Assembly (NCBI GenBank): GCA_963849105.1
Contig: CAWKGD010000003.1
Coordinates: forward strand, 124,001 to 188,000
Length of the DNA stretch: 64,000 bases
Direction: 5' to 3'
From: CAVRXQ01 sp963849105
Lineage (GTDB): Bacteria > Actinomycetota > Acidimicrobiia > Acidimicrobiales > Bog-793
Under the pieces are notes generated by a model. That model worked only from the letters and a program-made list of their open reading frames with translations. It made no database searches and was not told the origin of the DNA. Shown piece by piece: positions 50,108 to 58,967 of this stretch; positions within the stretch are counted from its first letter, which is position 1, and every line of letters starts with the position of its first letter. Position numbers and translations under genes: made by a program.

Positions 50108-50908
50108 GTGGATGTTCGCGCTGAACTTCTGAACGCCTACGACGATCAAGTGCGGTCGGCCGAAGCGAGTCAGCTCGCCCCCGGCGTCTATGCCGAAGCG
50201 GACGGGCCAATCGTGCGGATCGTTGGCCAGCACCGAGGCTTCATCAGCGTTCCCGTCGACCTCGGGGTCGAAGGGGACGACCTGGCGGCGCTCATCGCCC
50301 GCCAACGTGACTTCTTCACTGAACGAGGCGAAGAAGTCGAGTGGAAGACCCGCGGCCACGACCGTCCGGCCGAGGTGTTCGACCGGCTGCGGGCGGCAGG
50401 CTTCAATCCCGAAGAGCTAGAGACAGTGATGATCGGCCGAGTCGTCGACCTTGCGGGGATGCCGTCGCCGCTGCCGCAAGGGGTGACAATCCGACGCACG
50501 ACGGCAGCGGCTGACTTGCGGGCGATCGCCACTGTGGAGTCCGAGGTTTGGGGAGATGACCTCTCCTGGATGGCCGACGATCTCGCCGGTCGAGTAGGTC
50601 TCGGACCCGACGCGATCGCTGTGTTCGTTGCGGAAGCCAGCGGTCAGGTTGTCTCCGCCGCGTGGCTCGTCGCCAGCCCGCCGACCGACTTCGCCGGGCT
50701 CTGGGGCGGTTCCACCCTCGCAGACTGGCGAGGACGAGGCATCTACCGGGCCTTAGTCAGAGAACGCGCCGAACTCGCAGCTTTGTGGGGGAAGACCTAC
50801 CTACAGGTGGACGCCTCGGACGACAGTCGACCGATCCTCGAACGTCTTGGCTTTATCGCGGTCACCACGACGACCCCTTACGTGTGGAAACCGCTAACGG
50901 CTCTCTAA
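50108..50908 (+). CDS. GNAT-family N-acetyltransferase
   Basis: This 266-residue protein has an N-terminal domain of about 120 residues and then a GNAT fold: IRRTTAAADLRAIATVESEVWGDD, VAEASGQVVSAAWLVAS, GLWGGSTLADWRGRGIYRALVRERAELA (acetyl-CoA loop with RGRGIYRAL), LQVDASDDSRPILERLGFIAV. The substrate is unknown. Two-domain GNATs of this kind include aminoglycoside-type and self-immunity acetyltransferases; that link is only suggestive. It is divergent from the SnoaL-like gene. Confidence 0.9.
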   Translation: MDVRAELLNAYDDQVRSAEASQLAPGVYAEADGPIVRIVGQHRGFISVPVDLGVEGDDLAALIARQRDFFTERGEEVEWKTRGHDRPAEVFDRLRAAGFNPEELETVMIGRVVDLAGMPSPLPQGVTIRRTTAAADLRAIATVESEVWGDDLSWMADDLAGRVGLGPDAIAVFVAEASGQVVSAAWLVASPPTDFAGLWGGSTLADWRGRGIYRALVRERAELAALWGKTYLQVDASDDSRPILERLGFIAVTTTTPYVWKPLTAL

Positions 50909-51146
50909 GGACTGTTGCCAACCTGCCCCCGAATGGATCATCTGAGTGCCTCCCTCGCGGGGGTTGGCACGCGGTGAGGACGGGGCATATCGACCGGTCG
51001 GGAACCCAAGGCGTGTCTCGAACGCGCGACCAAGTGTTGGTTGATAGTGATGTCACTGATAGCCGGGTCATTGCGCCAGGTCCGACTTTCATCGTAGGAA
51101 ATTCGCGCGGCGCAGAATCCGAGCACATCAGCGCGCTCAGAAATAC

Positions 51147-51443
51147 CTAGTGCTCGTCCCAGTGCCCCTCGTGGGCTGCGTGACGGTGCCCATCATGCAC
51201 GTAATCGACGTGGTCGCCGTGAAGGACGGTCACATGCCCACAGCCGTCAGCGTGGATATGGCCATGGCCGGAGTGCTCCACATGAGGCAGGTCGCGTTCG
51301 TCGTAGTGACCGTCGTGAGCGCAATGGGCGTGACCGTCGTCGATGTAGTCGAGATGGCCCTCGTGTTCGACAGTCGCGTGACCGCACGCGGGTCCGTGTT
51401 GGTGGGTGTGATCTTCGTGCACGGTGTGCTCAGCAGAACTCAT
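51147..51443 (-). CDS. His/Asp-rich metal-binding protein with internal duplication
   Basis: About a quarter of the 98 residues are His. Two homologous blocks of about 30 residues each begin ACGHATVEHEGHLDYIDDGH and GCGHVTVLHGDHVDYVHDGH and continue AHCAHDGHYDE and RHAAHEGHWDE. One Cys and many His per block make zinc, nickel or copper binding likely. Its size and composition recall small proteins often found beside zinc transporters, but none is here. It lies in cargo unit 1 and may act as a metal buffer. Confidence 0.82.
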   Translation of the reverse strand: MSSAEHTVHEDHTHQHGPACGHATVEHEGHLDYIDDGHAHCAHDGHYDERDLPHVEHSGHGHIHADGCGHVTVLHGDHVDYVHDGHRHAAHEGHWDEH

Positions 51444-51618
51444 GGTTTCTCCTTACTTCTCGGGTATTCGGCCTTGGGGCTCCACGCCGCACCCATGGCG
51501 AGTTTTATACCCGCCCAGGACATGGCCACCTTCGGCCGGGTCGAGGGCAACTTCGCCGAGGCCATAGCGCCCCCTACCAACGTCCGCATCCAACACCGTG
51601 ACCATCGCCGACGGCCGG

Positions 51619-51874
51619 GTCAGAGTCGCGATCGACACCTGCTAATTATTGGATTTCGTTCGCTTGCGACCTGGCCGAATGCTGCTTAGCACAGCGTTCA
51701 AGCCGATCTCGCTTACAACGAGCCGGTCGGGGGTTCGAGTCCCTCAGCGCCCACTAAATGGCCTACTGAACTGGGGTAATAGGAACAGCGGCACCGTTGG
51801 GACGGTGAGCACAGCGCTCAGACAGGTGTCTAACTCCGCGTAGCTCTCCGGGAGGAACTGCCACCGACCGGCAC
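51619..51874. repeat. att repeat copy 2 (right arm + tRNA-Val 3' half + left arm)
   Basis: Bases 51619-51707 match 56142-56230 (both 89 bp, gap-free). Bases 51708-51874 match copies 1 and 3, with one extra base. The tRNA 5' half is absent, so the copy is not a functional tRNA. It has the structure of a junction between two tandemly inserted units. Confidence 0.9.
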
Positions 51875-51931
51875 TTTCTGGATATGCCATCTCGGATGCT
51901 CCGCAACGCATCCCCGATGTTTCCTTGGGAG

Positions 51932-53539
51932 CTATGCGGCGGGATGTAGTGACCGCACACGTGCGCCTACTGGGAACGGCGCTGGCCGTCCAAGGTGGAA
52001 GCCCTGAGCGAAATCGACACCGAGGTCGCGCAGCAGGCTTAGGGTCTCCTCGTCCTCAACTCCTTCAGCGATCGTTCGCTTGCCAAGGGCCCTGGCAACC
52101 GAAACGATGGTCTCAACGAGTCTTCGATCAGCTTTGTTCTGCACCATCTCGCGGACGAACTGCACGTCGATCTTCAAGAAGGCAATAGGAAGCTGACGAA
52201 GGTAGGTGAGTGAGCCATAGCCGGTGCCGAAGTCATCGAGCGCGAACGAGCAGCCGAGAGCCACGAGTCGATCTGCGAAACGTCGGCCGTCCTGCAAATC
52301 CTTCATGGCCGCGGTCTCGGTGACTTCGAATGTCACGCACTCTGGAGTAGCTCCCGTCCGAGCCATTTCGTGCTCAATGTGCAGCAGGATCTCGACGCGA
52401 CCGACCGACTCAGCTGAGAGGTTCATCGCCACCGACTCTCCGGTAGCAGCTATCTCAAGCGCGCGGGTGATGACCCAACGGTCGATGTCTTCGATAAGCC
52501 CGTACTTTTCTGCAGCGGGTAGAAACAGGCCCGGGAGGATGACCTGCCCCGTCGGAGAGAGCATCCGCAGCAGCAGTTCGTGTTGGACGGTTGCGCCGGA
52601 CGTTAAGTCGATGATCGGTTGGCCGTAAAGGACGAGACGATCCTTGGCCACCGCTTGGCGGACCTCTTCGAACCACGCGACGTCGCCGAACTTCGGGCGC
52701 AGTCGCTCGCGCTCGGCTTGTAAGGCTGTGATGTCGCGGAAGGCAACAACAGCGCCTGTGCCATCGCTGAGATCAATCGGCGCGGAGGAGTACGAGACCG
52801 GTATTGGCGAGCCGTCCCTGCGCCAAAAAGTGTCCTCGTGGACGTGGACAGGGCAGCCGCTGGTACGAACCTTAGACATCGGACAGTCCTCGATCGCGTA
52901 GGGAGTGCCGTCCAAGCGGCTGTGATGAAAGGTCGCATGACGGTTTCGGCCGAGAACCTCGACGGCTGATTCGTAGCCCAGCAAATACACCCCGGCCGGA
53001 TTGATGAACGTCAGGCTTCCCTCCGTGTCAGTGACGACGAGCCCATCAGCCATGCTCGCGACAATGCCTTTCATCAAACTGGCGGCGTGATCTCGCTCGA
53101 CATCCGCCGTTTTGCGTTCGGTGACGTCTTTGGCAACGACGTAAAACGCACCTTCATTGGCGACGACGGTCGAATCGAGCCACCGATAGTCCCCATCTCG
53201 CGCGCGAAAACGAACCCCGAAGTCGATGACGGGCGGGGCGTCGGGCTCTGTAAGCCTCGTTGCCTGCCTCGTTGCCTCCTCGCGATCGTCGGGATGGACA
53301 AATGAGACAAACGGTTTGGCCATCAATTCTTCGTTGGTCCAGCCGAGCGTTCGCTCCCAGGCTGGATTGAGTTGGGTGAAGTACCCGTCAAACGATGCGG
53401 TGCCGAGCATGTCGAGCGCCAAGTCGAACAGTCGTTTGACTGCGTTGGATGGGGAGATGTCCGCGCTGCAGGGGGTTTGTCGGCCCCAACCGACGTGGTT
53501 GACCGAGCGCATCGGTTCGGGCTCTGCTGTTGGAGACAT
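51932..53539 (-). CDS. PAS-PAS-EAL cyclic-di-GMP signalling protein
   Basis: This 535-residue protein has two PAS domains (residues about 35-140, with WERTLGWTNEELMAKPFVSFVHPDDRE; and about 150-270, with MADGLVVTDTEGSLTFINPAGVYLLGYE and a PAC-like WRRDGSPIPVSYSSAPI). A C-terminal EAL domain follows (GQPIIDLTSGATVQHELLLRM, TFEVTETAAMKDLQDG, CSFALDDFGTGYGSLTYL, FLKIDVQFV, AEGVEDEE). The EAL triplet is changed to ELL, but Glu and the DDFG acidic pair remain, so phosphodiesterase activity is likely. There is no GGDEF. It is third in the sortase operon and overlaps the sortase stop by one base. Confidence 0.9.
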   Translation of the reverse strand: MSPTAEPEPMRSVNHVGWGRQTPCSADISPSNAVKRLFDLALDMLGTASFDGYFTQLNPAWERTLGWTNEELMAKPFVSFVHPDDREEATRQATRLTEPDAPPVIDFGVRFRARDGDYRWLDSTVVANEGAFYVVAKDVTERKTADVERDHAASLMKGIVASMADGLVVTDTEGSLTFINPAGVYLLGYESAVEVLGRNRHATFHHSRLDGTPYAIEDCPMSKVRTSGCPVHVHEDTFWRRDGSPIPVSYSSAPIDLSDGTGAVVAFRDITALQAERERLRPKFGDVAWFEEVRQAVAKDRLVLYGQPIIDLTSGATVQHELLLRMLSPTGQVILPGLFLPAAEKYGLIEDIDRWVITRALEIAATGESVAMNLSAESVGRVEILLHIEHEMARTGATPECVTFEVTETAAMKDLQDGRRFADRLVALGCSFALDDFGTGYGSLTYLRQLPIAFLKIDVQFVREMVQNKADRRLVETIVSVARALGKRTIAEGVEDEETLSLLRDLGVDFAQGFHLGRPAPFPVGARVRSLHPAA

Positions 53540-54621
53540 TATGAGGGTATGACGCTTTCAACGTAGAAGGAACCGTTTCGCACTGTGAGAGTGACAGTCG
53601 CAGCGGGTGAGCTCAGGGTTGCCCCCTCGACAATGTTCCCCGTGACCGAAAGCGTGACGTTCGTCTCGTAGCGGAGCGACCAAGGAGCAGGGAGTGCTAC
53701 CGCCACCAGCGCCAGATCCTTCCACCAGGAGCGGTTCTTGGCCACGGCGGTCTTCTCGGCAGCCGCGTAGTCGCTCAGGGCAAGATTGGCGGCCTCCAGT
53801 GCATCAGGGCCCTCGCTGAACGAAGGAGACGACGAGCCGCGCGTCGTGAGGGTGCCAGCGAAGACCCCCGAACGTCCGAGCGACAGTCCTTCATTCTTGA
53901 GGACTGCTGGAGCGGGGACGCTCAGGTGAAGCGGAGGTGGCGGCGAAGCTGCTGTCGCCAGGTCGACGAACTGTCCGCCGGTGAAGACGGCCTCGACCAC
54001 GTAGCGGTCGGTTGTCCAGAACAGCGCATCGGTTGGCCAGCAAGTAATCAGGGCCAAACCCGCCGTTCCTCCAGTCGGCACGGCGATAGCGGTGCCCGGC
54101 GGGACGATCTCGTGACCCACCACGCGAAAGAAGTCCTCCCTGCAGCCAGCGATCCAGGTGACCTCCTCGCCGACCTTGACACGATCGAGGCCGGAGAAGT
54201 AGCTGACGTCGTGCGCGAGCAGCACGCTTTCACCGCTCGAACCCGGCCAGACGCTGGAAGGATCATGACCAACGGCCACGTTGAACACCGCATCGTCGAT
54301 GCCCTGAAGAACAGGAGCCTTGAGTCCGATGGCGGGAATCGTGAGGAGGCCGGGGTGATTGAGTGTGCCGAGAGGGGTGGTCGTTGGACTCGTGCAGGTG
54401 CGAGCTGAGTTCTTCGTGGGCGCGGTACCGGCTAGTGCTCGCTTGATCAATTCGTGTCCGACCGAGCTAGAGCGGTGATTCCACCAGATTGGGTAGGCGA
54501 CACCAGCTGCGGCCACGAGGAGCAGCAGCCCGCCGACCATCGCCCAAAGGCGGGATCGGCGGGCCGTGCCGTGTGTGCGGGAGCGGGACGTGAGCTCAGA
54601 AATTCCGGGTTGCTGGTGCAC
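53539..54621 (-). CDS. Sortase with N-terminal membrane anchor and extended C-terminus
   Basis: This 360-residue protein has one N-terminal TM helix (LWAMVGGLLLLVAAAGVAYPIWW). The sortase barrel follows: LTIPAIGLKAPVLQGID, SVLLAHDVSYFSGLDRVKVGEEV with the catalytic His, and GLALITCWP with the catalytic Cys and its usual TC context. A nearby Arg in the following strand (TTDRYVVEA) would complete the triad. About 130 extra residues follow, ending in a beta-like region. It overlaps the upstream ice-binding-like gene by 26 nt, which makes that protein its likely substrate. Confidence 0.9.
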   Translation of the reverse strand: MHQQPGISELTSRSRTHGTARRSRLWAMVGGLLLLVAAAGVAYPIWWNHRSSSVGHELIKRALAGTAPTKNSARTCTSPTTTPLGTLNHPGLLTIPAIGLKAPVLQGIDDAVFNVAVGHDPSSVWPGSSGESVLLAHDVSYFSGLDRVKVGEEVTWIAGCREDFFRVVGHEIVPPGTAIAVPTGGTAGLALITCWPTDALFWTTDRYVVEAVFTGGQFVDLATAASPPPPLHLSVPAPAVLKNEGLSLGRSGVFAGTLTTRGSSSPSFSEGPDALEAANLALSDYAAAEKTAVAKNRSWWKDLALVAVALPAPWSLRYETNVTLSVTGNIVEGATLSSPAATVTLTVRNGSFYVESVIPS

Positions 54622-55702
54622 GACGACGCCGAGCCTGGTTTAGGGCACCGACCCCCAGACCCCCAACAAGTATCACGAGAAGCCAGTACGGCCAGCCCGC
54701 CCATGGCTCACCGGTCTTGGCCGGAGGCACCACGGTCGGGGGCTTGGGCGTAGGCGTAACTGCAGGCTTCGGTGTGGGCTTGGGCGTGAGAGCGACTGTC
54801 GGCTTTTTCGCCACCGGCTTCTTCGCCACTGTCTTAGTCGTTGGCTTTTTCGCCACCGTCTTTGTTGATGGCGTGGTCGTGGTTGTCGTCGTTGTCGTTG
54901 TTGGTGCCGAAACAGTGCACGCTGGCGGCGCGGTGATGGTGTCGTCGACGAGGGTGACTGCTCCGTTTTCCGCCAACAGCCGTCCGGTGACCGACGCCGT
55001 CGAGGCGATCGAGATCGAGGTCAGAGCCAAAATGGTCCCGTTGAACGTGCCACCCGCCAACGTCGCCGAGCTACCCACCTGCCAGAAGACGCAGCCCGCT
55101 TGCGCCCCGTTTTCGAGCGCCACCGTGCTCGTCGTCGAGGTCGTCAGGCCGGAGCCAACCTGGAAGATGTACACCCCGTTCCCGTTCAGGGTGACCGTTC
55201 CCGTAAGGTCCATCGTCGAGGTCGCGTTGTACACCCCCGGGCCGAGGGTCAGTCCGGTGATGTCGGCGTAGTTCGTGTTGTTCGTCGGTGGTGCACCTGC
55301 CGCTGATGTGTACGCGGTACCGAGATCAGCTGCAGCTGTGCTCAGTAACCCCGGGTCGTCCCCCGCGGAACCTGCAGGACCAGAGCTATCGACTGAATAG
55401 ATCGTGCCGGTTACATCTGTCGTGGTTAATCCGGTGATGGTGGTGCCGGGCAAGTCATCTACCCCGATGTCGCCTGTAATAAAAGGTGGAGACGGGTTGG
55501 CCGTGCTCGAAATCCCTTGGGACGACAAGATCGCGAAGGGAGCGGCCGTCCCCAAGGGCACCGGGGCCTGGGTCGCTCCAGCTGACCCCGCAGAGATCCC
55601 GCCCAAAAAAATCGCCATAGCGGAGACGACGCCCACCGCCAGGAACACCGAAAACCAGCCGCGCAGACGACCGGCGTTGGTCAAATGAGTTGTCGACGTC
55701 AT
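54596..55702 (-). CDS. Ice-binding-like (DUF3494) surface protein with sortase signal
   Basis: ATG 55702 has AGGAGA 5 nt upstream. The 368-residue protein has a signal peptide, then an ice-binding/DUF3494 beta-solenoid (PLGTAAPFAILSSQGIS, GDIGVDDLPGTTITGL, LTLGPGVYNATSTMDLTGTV, YIFQVGSGLTTSTTSTVALENGAQAGCVFWQVGSSATL). A Thr-rich and Lys/Pro-rich stalk follows (TKTVAKKPTTKTVAKKP), and then PAKTGEPW, a TM helix and RRRR, an LPxTG-like sorting signal variant. It should be displayed on the cell wall by the adjacent sortase. Ice binding itself is a family property; adhesion is an alternative. Confidence 0.88.
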   Translation of the reverse strand: MTSTTHLTNAGRLRGWFSVFLAVGVVSAMAIFLGGISAGSAGATQAPVPLGTAAPFAILSSQGISSTANPSPPFITGDIGVDDLPGTTITGLTTTDVTGTIYSVDSSGPAGSAGDDPGLLSTAAADLGTAYTSAAGAPPTNNTNYADITGLTLGPGVYNATSTMDLTGTVTLNGNGVYIFQVGSGLTTSTTSTVALENGAQAGCVFWQVGSSATLAGGTFNGTILALTSISIASTASVTGRLLAENGAVTLVDDTITAPPACTVSAPTTTTTTTTTTPSTKTVAKKPTTKTVAKKPVAKKPTVALTPKPTPKPAVTPTPKPPTVVPPAKTGEPWAGWPYWLLVILVGGLGVGALNQARRRRAPATRNF

Positions 55703-56141
55703 GTCTTCTCCTGTCAACAAGCGCTCCGCCCGGGCCCGGCCGAACTCACCCGACCGCCAACCATCAACGGTGATGGCCCCGCTTGGACAGGATCAGAAAC
55801 ACTCGGGCATCGACCCGGTCGGTCGACACTCCATGCCTACTAACGGCATTCCGCCCCTCGATGTTGAAGGATCCGACTCGATGCTGAGAATCCGACCTCG
55901 TGGACCCGCAGCCTGAACATCCCTAAACGTTCACCCGAAAGTTCAACGTGAGGACCCCTGATCGCCGGAACCGTGCGGACTCCTCGGACAGATTCACCGC
56001 CGAGGGCAGACAGCCGGAGTTCGGCACGCACTCCGACATCTCTAGCCCCCGCCGACTTAGCGAAGCCGCTCGGTAACGCGTGACGACACTGCCCCAGAAC
56101 GACGTGAACCGGGGCCATGGCGCACCGCCTCAGGCCGCCGA
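55703..56141. other. Gene-free stretch before att repeat 3
   Basis: About 440 bases between the ice-binding-like gene start and the right arm of att repeat 3. Only short unsupported frames cross it. It should contain the promoter of the leftward operon. I see no repeat or hairpin worth naming. Confidence 0.5.
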
Positions 56142-56396
56142 GTCAGAGCCGCGATCGACACCTGCTAATTATTCGATTTCGCTCGCTTGTGACCTGGACG
56201 AATACCACTTAGCACAGCGTTTAAGCCGATCTCGCTTACAACGAGCCGGTCGGGGGTTCGAGTCCCTCAGCGCCCACTAAATGGCTACTGAACTGGGGTA
56301 ATTGGAGCAGCGGCATCGCTGGGACGGTGAGCACAGCGCTCAGACAGGTGTCTAACTCCGCATAGCCCTCCGGGAGTAACTGCCACCGACCGGCAC
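56142..56396. repeat. att repeat copy 3 (right arm + tRNA-Val 3' half + left arm)
   Basis: Same structure as copy 2: 56142-56230 is the right arm and 56231-56396 the tRNA-derived core plus left arm. Because the left arm is present, a third unit is expected to the right. Its far boundary (a right arm without left arm) is not found in this window. Confidence 0.9.
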
Positions 56397-56457
56397 TAGA
56401 GGGATACCCCGCAGTTCTCCCTCACACGCGATCTGGGCTCGTTGGGACGCCTCGTTC

Positions 56458-57876
56458 TCAGCTGAGGAGCGCGAAAGCACCCCGAATCGTTGCCAACGCA
56501 TCGAACTCCCGTGAAGCCTGCTCGACAGTGGTTCGAAAACTCGAGACCTCAAGCGTCACCACGTCGACGCCCCCATGAGCGTCTTTGGCCAGATACCCGA
56601 GCGTGAAGACTCCGGTATCAGACCCTCCCTTGAACCACACCGTCGGCCACCTCAAGCTCGAGAGTGCCAGCCCGCCGTCGTTGATCGACATCACCGCACC
56701 GATCGGCGACAACGCCTTGCTCTTCGACTGGAGATATAGCAACGAAATGATCGTGCACAGGTCTGTCGGCGAGGCGAACCACTCGATTGAGTCGATGTCG
56801 CGGGGAGACGACAGGCTGGCCGGGGCGAGAATGATCGCCGAAAGGGGCACCTTGTCGACAACACGTGTCAGGTATGAAAGGCGCGCCGAACTGCTAAGCG
56901 ACAGATAGGCGTTTGCGTATTTCGGGTAGTCGGCGTAATTCAGAACAAAGTGCTCGCGCGTGCGGAGGAAGGGGATATCGAGGGCGGCGTGCTTGGATGT
57001 CGCGGCGACGGCCGCCTCCACTGCGGAGCGCCCAACGAGCGATGCGAGCTCGTCGGCAGCGGTGTTGTCGCTGCTCGAGATCATCAACTCGGCAAGCTCG
57101 AGCACTGAGACACGTGTCCCGGCAGGCTCGGTCTGCAACACCCCGCTCGGCAGGCTGCGCAGGCTCGCAGACAGCGGAACCGACTGCTGCCAGGTAAGGC
57201 GACCTGATGCGATGGCCCGCGCCAGAGCCTCGAGCACGTACAACTTGAACATTGACGCGAGCGGGCGCGGCACCGTAGGGGAGATGGCATTGACCGCCAC
57301 GCACTTTCCCGACGGCGCGATGCGGGCTGCCTCGAAGCTGACGTCAGGTGCGAGCGAGCGCAACTTCTCGTCCACCGCGGTCCAGGTCGTTGGCGCCGCT
57401 GGCAATCGCGGCACCAAGCTCACATAGAGACCAGATATCAGACCGGAGCTGTCGACCGCGATATCGAGACCGAAACGCGTATTGCCCGACTCCACGTCGG
57501 CCACCAGAACATTCGCGGCCGTGCCTGCGTCTAACGCGACGATCCGCCAGGGCGAGTGCGCACCGAGCTTGCCGAGATCGCTATTCAGCTCGCTCGGCGA
57601 CACCTTGGCAAGGAACTCGGCGTCGAAGTGCTGGCGAACCGCTGCCGCCGAGATGGGTGGCACCTGTGCGACCGCAATGACCCATCCGAGCTGGTGTCCA
57701 GCGGGCGAGTCCGGGAGATCCGCTGACAGTGACACTTTTGCAGGCGGAGCGGAGGTCGCCACCGTGGAACTTGCGGCCATCGAGCGCCCGCCACCTTCGA
57801 TCACCGCCGCCAACGTCGCGATCAATACGAGCGCGCCGACCGCGGAGCACCGACGTCTGATTCCCCCATGCCACAC
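56458..57876 (-). CDS. Secreted serine hydrolase, class A beta-lactamase-like
   Basis: This 472-residue protein has a signal peptide (AVGALVLIATLAAVIEGG). An N-terminal domain of about 150 residues is of the kind seen in actinobacterial LpqF/Cpe-like proteins. The beta-lactamase-like domain follows, with the SxxK motif in RPLASMFKLYVLEALARA, SDN in LMISSSDNTAADELA, and KGG in VWFKGGSDTGVFTLGYLA in place of KTG. It may be a cell-envelope hydrolase rather than an antibiotic-resistance enzyme. It starts the third stretch downstream of the att repeat. Confidence 0.85.
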   Translation of the reverse strand: MWHGGIRRRCSAVGALVLIATLAAVIEGGGRSMAASSTVATSAPPAKVSLSADLPDSPAGHQLGWVIAVAQVPPISAAAVRQHFDAEFLAKVSPSELNSDLGKLGAHSPWRIVALDAGTAANVLVADVESGNTRFGLDIAVDSSGLISGLYVSLVPRLPAAPTTWTAVDEKLRSLAPDVSFEAARIAPSGKCVAVNAISPTVPRPLASMFKLYVLEALARAIASGRLTWQQSVPLSASLRSLPSGVLQTEPAGTRVSVLELAELMISSSDNTAADELASLVGRSAVEAAVAATSKHAALDIPFLRTREHFVLNYADYPKYANAYLSLSSSARLSYLTRVVDKVPLSAIILAPASLSSPRDIDSIEWFASPTDLCTIISLLYLQSKSKALSPIGAVMSINDGGLALSSLRWPTVWFKGGSDTGVFTLGYLAKDAHGGVDVVTLEVSSFRTTVEQASREFDALATIRGAFALLS

Positions 57877-58225
57877 CGGGCTGCGTTTTACCAGAGACTG
57901 CCCCCGAACGCCGGGTGAGTGCGATGCAGTTCGGCGCTTCAGGATGTCGACCTGAGCGCATTATGAGAAGAAGGCTCGCAGTTCGGCGCAACCACTTCAG
58001 GCTGGCGCCTGTTGTCCGCAGCGGTTTGACCAACGCCTTGGAGGACGTCTCGCTTGGCCCTGGGTAGGACCACCCTCAGACCGTCCAGAGAAGCGGTCAG
58101 GTTCCGAGCGCTTTGGATCCTCCAAGTAGCACGTCTAATAGAACACTATTAAGAGACTGGATTAAGCACCGGGACTAAGACACGATCTTTCTCGACAAAC
58201 TACGGGCTGGGACGAGGACATCGAC
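57877..58225. other. Intergenic stretch with AT-rich repeat B
   Basis: About 350 bases divergent between the beta-lactamase-like and PRC-barrel genes, without a supported gene. The AT-rich motif (58134-58179) lies 47 nt before the PRC-barrel start and includes a small inverted repeat AATAG/CTATT. Confidence 0.5.
58134..58179. repeat. AT-rich motif, copy B
   Basis: Matches 49387-49432 in 32 of 46 positions. Directly upstream of the PRC-barrel gene, so it may contain its promoter or operator. Confidence 0.55.
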
Positions 58226-58600
58226 ATGACCGAAAATCAAGAGCCGGCTAAGTGGAGCGTCGCTGAATGGCACGGAAAGATGCTCGTCGATTCCAACGGT
58301 GAGCGCATCGGCAAGCTGCAAGACGTCTACGTTGACGTCGAGACCGACGAGCCGCAGTTCGCGACGGTCAAGGAGGGATTTATCGGTCGCCACCTGACTT
58401 TCGTACCGTTGGGGGGGATTCAGATCGGCCCCGACGACTTGCAGGTCGCAGTCACAAAGGAACAGGTCCGCTCCGCGCCTGACATCGAGATGCACGGCGA
58501 AGAGCTCTCACAGGCCAATGAGTCGACGCTCTATCACCACTTTGAGATGAACTACACGCCGATCAACACGGAGAGCGGCCGTCGCTTGGCGCGCCGTTGA
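58226..58600 (+). CDS. PRC-barrel domain protein
   Basis: This 124-residue protein reads WHGKMLVDSNGERIGKLQDVYVDVETDEPQFATVKEG, then RHLTFVPLGGIQIGPDDLQVAVTKEQVRSAPDIE. This is the PRC-barrel (PRCH) fold with the DxxGxxIGxLxDVxVD signature. Such stand-alone proteins are common in actinobacteria and are often stress induced. The C-terminal tail (HHFEMNYTPINTESGRRLARR) is short and basic. The ATG follows GAGGA at about 6 nt. The partner is unknown. Confidence 0.9.
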   Translation: MTENQEPAKWSVAEWHGKMLVDSNGERIGKLQDVYVDVETDEPQFATVKEGFIGRHLTFVPLGGIQIGPDDLQVAVTKEQVRSAPDIEMHGEELSQANESTLYHHFEMNYTPINTESGRRLARR

Positions 58601-58967
58601 AGTTTCAAAAGCGAGTTTGGGCTGATGAGCGCCGGCGGGGTTGAAGGTACGACGCCGCGGCGAGAACCGGGATGTCAGCACCCTCTTGTTCTGCACCGGG
58701 TCGTACGACCAGGCCGTGGTCGTCCACGGTGCAATGTGGAACCACGCGACCTGGTCGACAGCACCCCGGCTCACCGCCACGGCGCCGCAGAGGCATCGTA
58801 ACGCCCGCATTTTGGGCCTGCTCGGGAGAAAACCGCACAGTTACTCGCCCGAGCGTGGGCGCAAGCTGCTGTGAAGGTCTGACTCGGTGGCGGTCGAGAT
58901 GCTGGTTCGAAGCGTGTCATGGGTCATTGAGGACACCGAAGTTGCGAGCACCACACCTAGGAGTTTG
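58601..58967. other. Gene-free stretch
   Basis: About 370 bases between two convergent genes. Two opposing short frames cross it but have no ribosome site. I see nothing else to report. Confidence 0.5.

Larger units (their letters stand above)
47342..51707. mobile_element. tRNA-Val cargo unit 1 (4.37 kb), no integrase
   Basis: Bounded by att repeats 1 and 2. It holds a GT1-type glycosyltransferase, a small membrane protein, a SnoaL-like protein, a GNAT and a His-rich protein. No recombinase of any kind is seen. Just before the right arm (51568-51645) is what looks like a frameshifted coding remnant ending in TVTIADGRVRVAIDTC. The unit probably depends on an integrase supplied from elsewhere, or has lost it. 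Confidence 0.7.
51708..56230. mobile_element. tRNA-Val cargo unit 2 (4.52 kb), no integrase
   Basis: Bounded by att repeats 2 and 3. It holds one leftward operon: ice-binding-like surface protein, sortase, PAS-PAS-EAL protein. No recombinase is seen. Copy 3 of the att repeat has the left arm as well as the right arm, so a further unit probably starts at 56231. Confidence 0.7.

Noticed and set aside
50990..51050. tRNA-like T-arm sequence on the minus strand near 51,020
   Set aside because: The stem has mismatches and no complete cloverleaf can be drawn.
51763..51960. Minus-strand frame across att repeat 2, with related readings at copies 1 and 3 (ending ITPVQ)
   Set aside because: The shared reading follows from DNA identity of the att arms; no start signal and no protein family.
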